Part shown: piece by piece, positions 6,143-8,268 of the stretch
How positions within the stretch are numbered: the stretch's first letter is position 1
Layout of the letters: each line of letters starts with the position of its first letter
Origin: Giesbergeria sp.
GTDB lineage: Bacteria > Pseudomonadota > Gammaproteobacteria > Burkholderiales > Burkholderiaceae_C
Assembly (NCBI GenBank): GCA_017998735.1
Contig: JAGOCN010000055.1
Coordinates: 1-8,268 of the forward strand
DNA: 8,268 nucleotides
Direction: 5' to 3'
Translations under genes and position numbers: made by a program
The notes under the pieces: generated by a model
Database searches by the model: none
Seen by the model: only the letters and a program-made list of their open reading frames with translations
Told to the model about the DNA's origin: nothing

Positions 6143-6928
6143 ATGAAAGAAAACGTCCCCATGCAATTTTCAGACCTTCTCAAACTCGACAACGAAGTGG
6201 CACTGGTCACCGGCGCCGGCGCCGGCATTGGCCGCGCCATTGCCCTGCTGTTTGCCGAAGCCGGCGCGGCCGTGGCGGTCAGTGACCTGGACGCCAAGGC
6301 GGCAGAGGACGTGGCGGCCGAAATCACGGCGGCCGGCGGGCGTGCCATCGGCATAGCCTGCAACGTGACCAAGGAAAGCGACCTGGTGGCCACCGTGGAC
6401 GCGACTGTCTCGAAGTTTGGCAAGCTGACGCTGCTGGTGAACAACGCCGGCGGCGGCGGCCCCAAGCCCTTTGACATGCCGATGGACGATTTCCGCTGGG
6501 CCTACGAGATCAACGTGTTCGGCCTGTTTCGCCTCATCCAGCTGGCCACGCCCCACATGGAAAAGGAAAAGCGCGGCGCGGTGCTGAACATCTCTTCCAT
6601 GTCCGGCGAAAACAAGAACACGCGCATGGCGTCCTACGGATCGTCCAAGGCGGCCGTGAACCACCTGACCCGCAACATCGCCTTTGACCTGGGGGCCAAG
6701 GGCATCCGCGTCAACGCCATTGCCCCCGGCGCCACCAAAACCGATGCGCTGGCGTCGGTGCTGACGCCGGAAATCGAGGCCACCATGCTGCAGCACACAC
6801 CCATCAAGCGCCTGGGCGAAGCGGAAGACATTGCACGCGCGGCCCTGTTTCTGTGCTCGCCAGCGGCCAGTTGGATCAGCGGCCAGCTGCTGACCGTCTC
6901 GGGCGGCGGCGTGCAGGAACTCGACTGA
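6143..6928 (+). CDS. hdhA: 7alpha-hydroxysteroid dehydrogenase (NAD-dependent short-chain dehydrogenase)
   Basis: This cytoplasmic enzyme should oxidise the 7alpha-hydroxyl of bile acids such as cholate to the 7-keto form. Counted from Met at 6161 it is 255 residues, the same as E. coli HdhA, and key residues fall on the same numbers: Gly-rich loop Thr17-Gly-Ala-Gly-Ala-Gly-Ile-Gly24, Asp42 selecting NAD, Asn-Asn-Ala-Gly at 94-97, Asn118, and the catalytic Ser146, Tyr159 and Lys163. Long stretches also agree, including Gly-Gly-Gly-Gly-Pro-Lys-Pro-Phe-Asp-Met-Pro-Met, Met-Leu-Gln-His-Thr-Pro-Ile and the C-terminal Val-Ser-Gly-Gly-Gly-Val-Gln-Glu-Leu. I chose ATG 6143, which adds six residues, because AGGT (6131-6134) sits eight bases before it; ATG 6161 has no clear ribosome-binding site but gives the HdhA length. 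A second dehydrogenase follows after 71 bases. Activity on other sterols or on non-steroid alcohols is possible. Confidence 0.88.
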   Translation: MKENVPMQFSDLLKLDNEVALVTGAGAGIGRAIALLFAEAGAAVAVSDLDAKAAEDVAAEITAAGGRAIGIACNVTKESDLVATVDATVSKFGKLTLLVNNAGGGGPKPFDMPMDDFRWAYEINVFGLFRLIQLATPHMEKEKRGAVLNISSMSGENKNTRMASYGSSKAAVNHLTRNIAFDLGAKGIRVNAIAPGATKTDALASVLTPEIEATMLQHTPIKRLGEAEDIARAALFLCSPAASWISGQLLTVSGGGVQELD

Positions 6929-6999
6929 GTTCTGGATTCGCCCATTGCTTTTTTCTCTGGCTTTTTGTCTGCAACCCTTGTCCTGAAAGGACCCAAACC

Positions 7000-7800
7000 A
7001 TGTCCCAGACCTACGACCCCTTTGCCGCTTTCCGCATGACCGGCCACAACGTGATCATCACGGGCGGCGCGCAGAACATCGGCGCCGGCATTGCCAAGGC
7101 GCTGGCCGGCGCTGGCGCCAACGTGCTGATTGCCGATCTGCAGGGCGACAAGGCCAAGGAAACCGCTGCCCGCATCGAGACCGAAACCGGCGGGCGCTGC
7201 ATGGGCATGGGCTGCGACGTCACCAAGGCAGCAGACATCGATGCCGTGGTGGCCGCCTGCGTGGACAACTTTGGCGGCGTTTCCACGCTGGTCAACAACG
7301 TCGGCTGGGGCGCACGCCACGCAGACCCGACCGCCATCACCGAAGAAGCGCTGGTCGATGCGTACAAGCTCAACACCGTCAGTGCCTACCGCATGAGCAT
7401 GGCGTGCCTGCCGCACCTGCTCAAAGCCAAAAACCCGTCTATTACCAACTCTGGCTCGTTTTCTTCTGCCGTGCCGGCCTATGACATCCTGGCCTACGGC
7501 ACCGCCAAGGCAGCGCTCAACCAGATGATGATTTCCATCGCCCACATGCTGGCGCAGAAGGTGCGCGTGAACTCGGTGCTGATCGGCACCGTGATGACCG
7601 AAGGCTATGGCGATGCCGGCGTGGACGCATCGGTGCAGCAAAAGCTGATGCACCCCGACAACCTGGCGGGCCGCACCGGCCAGCCCGAAGACCTGGCCAA
7701 CGCCATGCTGTGGCTGTGCTCGCCCGCCAGCGGCTGGGTCAGCGGCCAGGTGATCCAGGTCCACGGCGGTGGCAACGTCGTCCGCCTTTTTGGCAAGTGA
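7000..7800 (+). CDS. Short-chain dehydrogenase/reductase, divergent second copy
   Basis: The 266-residue protein is a classical SDR with a Rossmann fold. The cofactor loop is Thr21-Gly-Gly-Ala-Gln-Asn-Ile-Gly28, where Asn26 replaces the usual second Gly, and Asp46 suggests NAD rather than NADP. The structural motif is Asn-Asn-Val-Gly (99-102) instead of Asn-Asn-Ala-Gly. The catalytic set is complete: Asn125, Ser153, Tyr166 and Lys170 with the standard spacing. The start at 7000 is supported by GAAAGGA (6985-6991) eight bases upstream; in-frame ATGs further up lie inside the preceding gene. It shares motifs such as Leu-Cys-Ser-Pro-Ala-x-x-Trp-x-Ser-Gly-Gln with its neighbour, which fits ancient duplication, but is too different to be the same enzyme. 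The position after a 7alpha-hydroxysteroid dehydrogenase suggests a steroid alcohol or ketone as substrate; this is inference and it could act on another alcohol. Confidence 0.85.
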   Translation: MSQTYDPFAAFRMTGHNVIITGGAQNIGAGIAKALAGAGANVLIADLQGDKAKETAARIETETGGRCMGMGCDVTKAADIDAVVAACVDNFGGVSTLVNNVGWGARHADPTAITEEALVDAYKLNTVSAYRMSMACLPHLLKAKNPSITNSGSFSSAVPAYDILAYGTAKAALNQMMISIAHMLAQKVRVNSVLIGTVMTEGYGDAGVDASVQQKLMHPDNLAGRTGQPEDLANAMLWLCSPASGWVSGQVIQVHGGGNVVRLFGK

Positions 7801-7808
7801 TGCGGTAA

Positions 7809-8268
7809 ATGGCATCCGCCCCAGCCCCCTCGGTCTCCTCCGCCCCTGCCACCCTGTCCAACGCTGACATTCTTCGCGGCTCGGTGGTCAGCGGCATTGC
7901 CAACGCCTTCATCAATGGCGCAATACAGTGGTTTTTGCTGCGCGGCAAGGCACCGATTCCGCTCTCGGTCGATGGCATCGCGAACGACCAGCACACCGTC
8001 CTTGGCACGGCGGTCCCGCTGGCGGTCAGCATTGCCATGATCCTGACCGTGGTGGCTTATATGACGCTCAAGCAACCCAAGCGCGCCTTCATGCCGCATG
8101 TGCTGTGGCTCACCCTGAAACACGGCATCTTCACCTTTGGCCTGGTGGTTGCCGGTGCCGTGGTCTGGCAAAAATTCATGGGCAGCGTGCCCGTGTCGCT
8201 GGCAACCGCAGTGGTGGTGCTGGGCGTGGTGGCCGGCATTGTGGGAGGCGTGATCAACTTCATGACCA
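7809..8268 (+). CDS. Unrecognised integral membrane protein, N-terminal part (runs off window)
   Basis: The frame is open from ATG 7809 to the window end, 153 codons, with no stop. It starts eight bases after the stop of the second dehydrogenase, so it is probably in the same operon; the ribosome-binding site is weak (GGTAA just before the ATG). A Ser/Ala/Pro-rich head of about 18 residues precedes a possible membrane segment at 23-44, then clear hydrophobic stretches at about 64-87, 102-122 and 128-150, separated by short Lys/Arg/Gln-containing loops. I cannot assign a family. A transporter or membrane helper for the neighbouring steroid-linked enzymes would fit the context, but nothing in the sequence shows it. 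Confidence 0.75.
   Translation, partial: MASAPAPSVSSAPATLSNADILRGSVVSGIANAFINGAIQWFLLRGKAPIPLSVDGIANDQHTVLGTAVPLAVSIAMILTVVAYMTLKQPKRAFMPHVLWLTLKHGIFTFGLVVAGAVVWQKFMGSVPVSLATAVVVLGVVAGIVGGVINFMT

Noticed and set aside
6853..6999. Upstream ATG 6853 as the start of the second dehydrogenase
   Set aside because: It lies inside the first dehydrogenase gene; the ATG at 7000 has a good ribosome-binding site and begins the SDR fold normally.

Overview
The window is high-GC DNA with compact operons, ATGA start/stop overlaps and Betaproteobacterial-looking proteins. Together with a hydroxysteroid dehydrogenase almost identical in layout to Escherichia coli HdhA, this suggests a Comamonadaceae bacterium, plausibly a steroid- or bile-acid-using Comamonas. 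The organism assignment is inference from gene content and style, not from a marker gene.

Layout. (1) Bases 3-395 (+) are the 3' end of a group III truncated haemoglobin with an unusual Thr/Asp repeat tail; an intrinsic terminator overlaps its stop. (2) Bases 408-684 are a convergent intergenic stretch without a gene. (3) Bases 5826 down to 685 (-) form one tightly packed efflux operon: a TetR-family repressor, a DHA2/EmrB-type MFS pump, an EmrA/HlyD-type adaptor and a NodT-type outer-membrane lipoprotein channel. The pump gene carries an in-frame amber codon at codon 53 and is therefore called a pseudogene, although the rest of its frame is intact. (4) Bases 5827-6142 are the divergent control region. 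It holds a near-perfect TetR-type palindrome, a -10 element very close to the repressor start, and a ~100-bp inverted-repeat element flanked by TTAA on both sides that looks like a MITE or an IS remnant. (5) Bases 6143-8268 (+) carry a 7alpha-hydroxysteroid dehydrogenase (hdhA-like), a second divergent short-chain dehydrogenase and the start of an unrecognised membrane protein that runs off the window.

How it may work together. The regulator and tripartite pump are a classic self-repressed export system. They are transcribed divergently from two dehydrogenases, at least one of which should act on bile acids or related sterols. A shared operator could couple detoxifying export to steroid oxidation, but the inducer and the pump substrate cannot be read from the sequence. 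The amber codon suggests that the pump arm is switched off, or recently lost, in this strain, while the dehydrogenase arm is intact.
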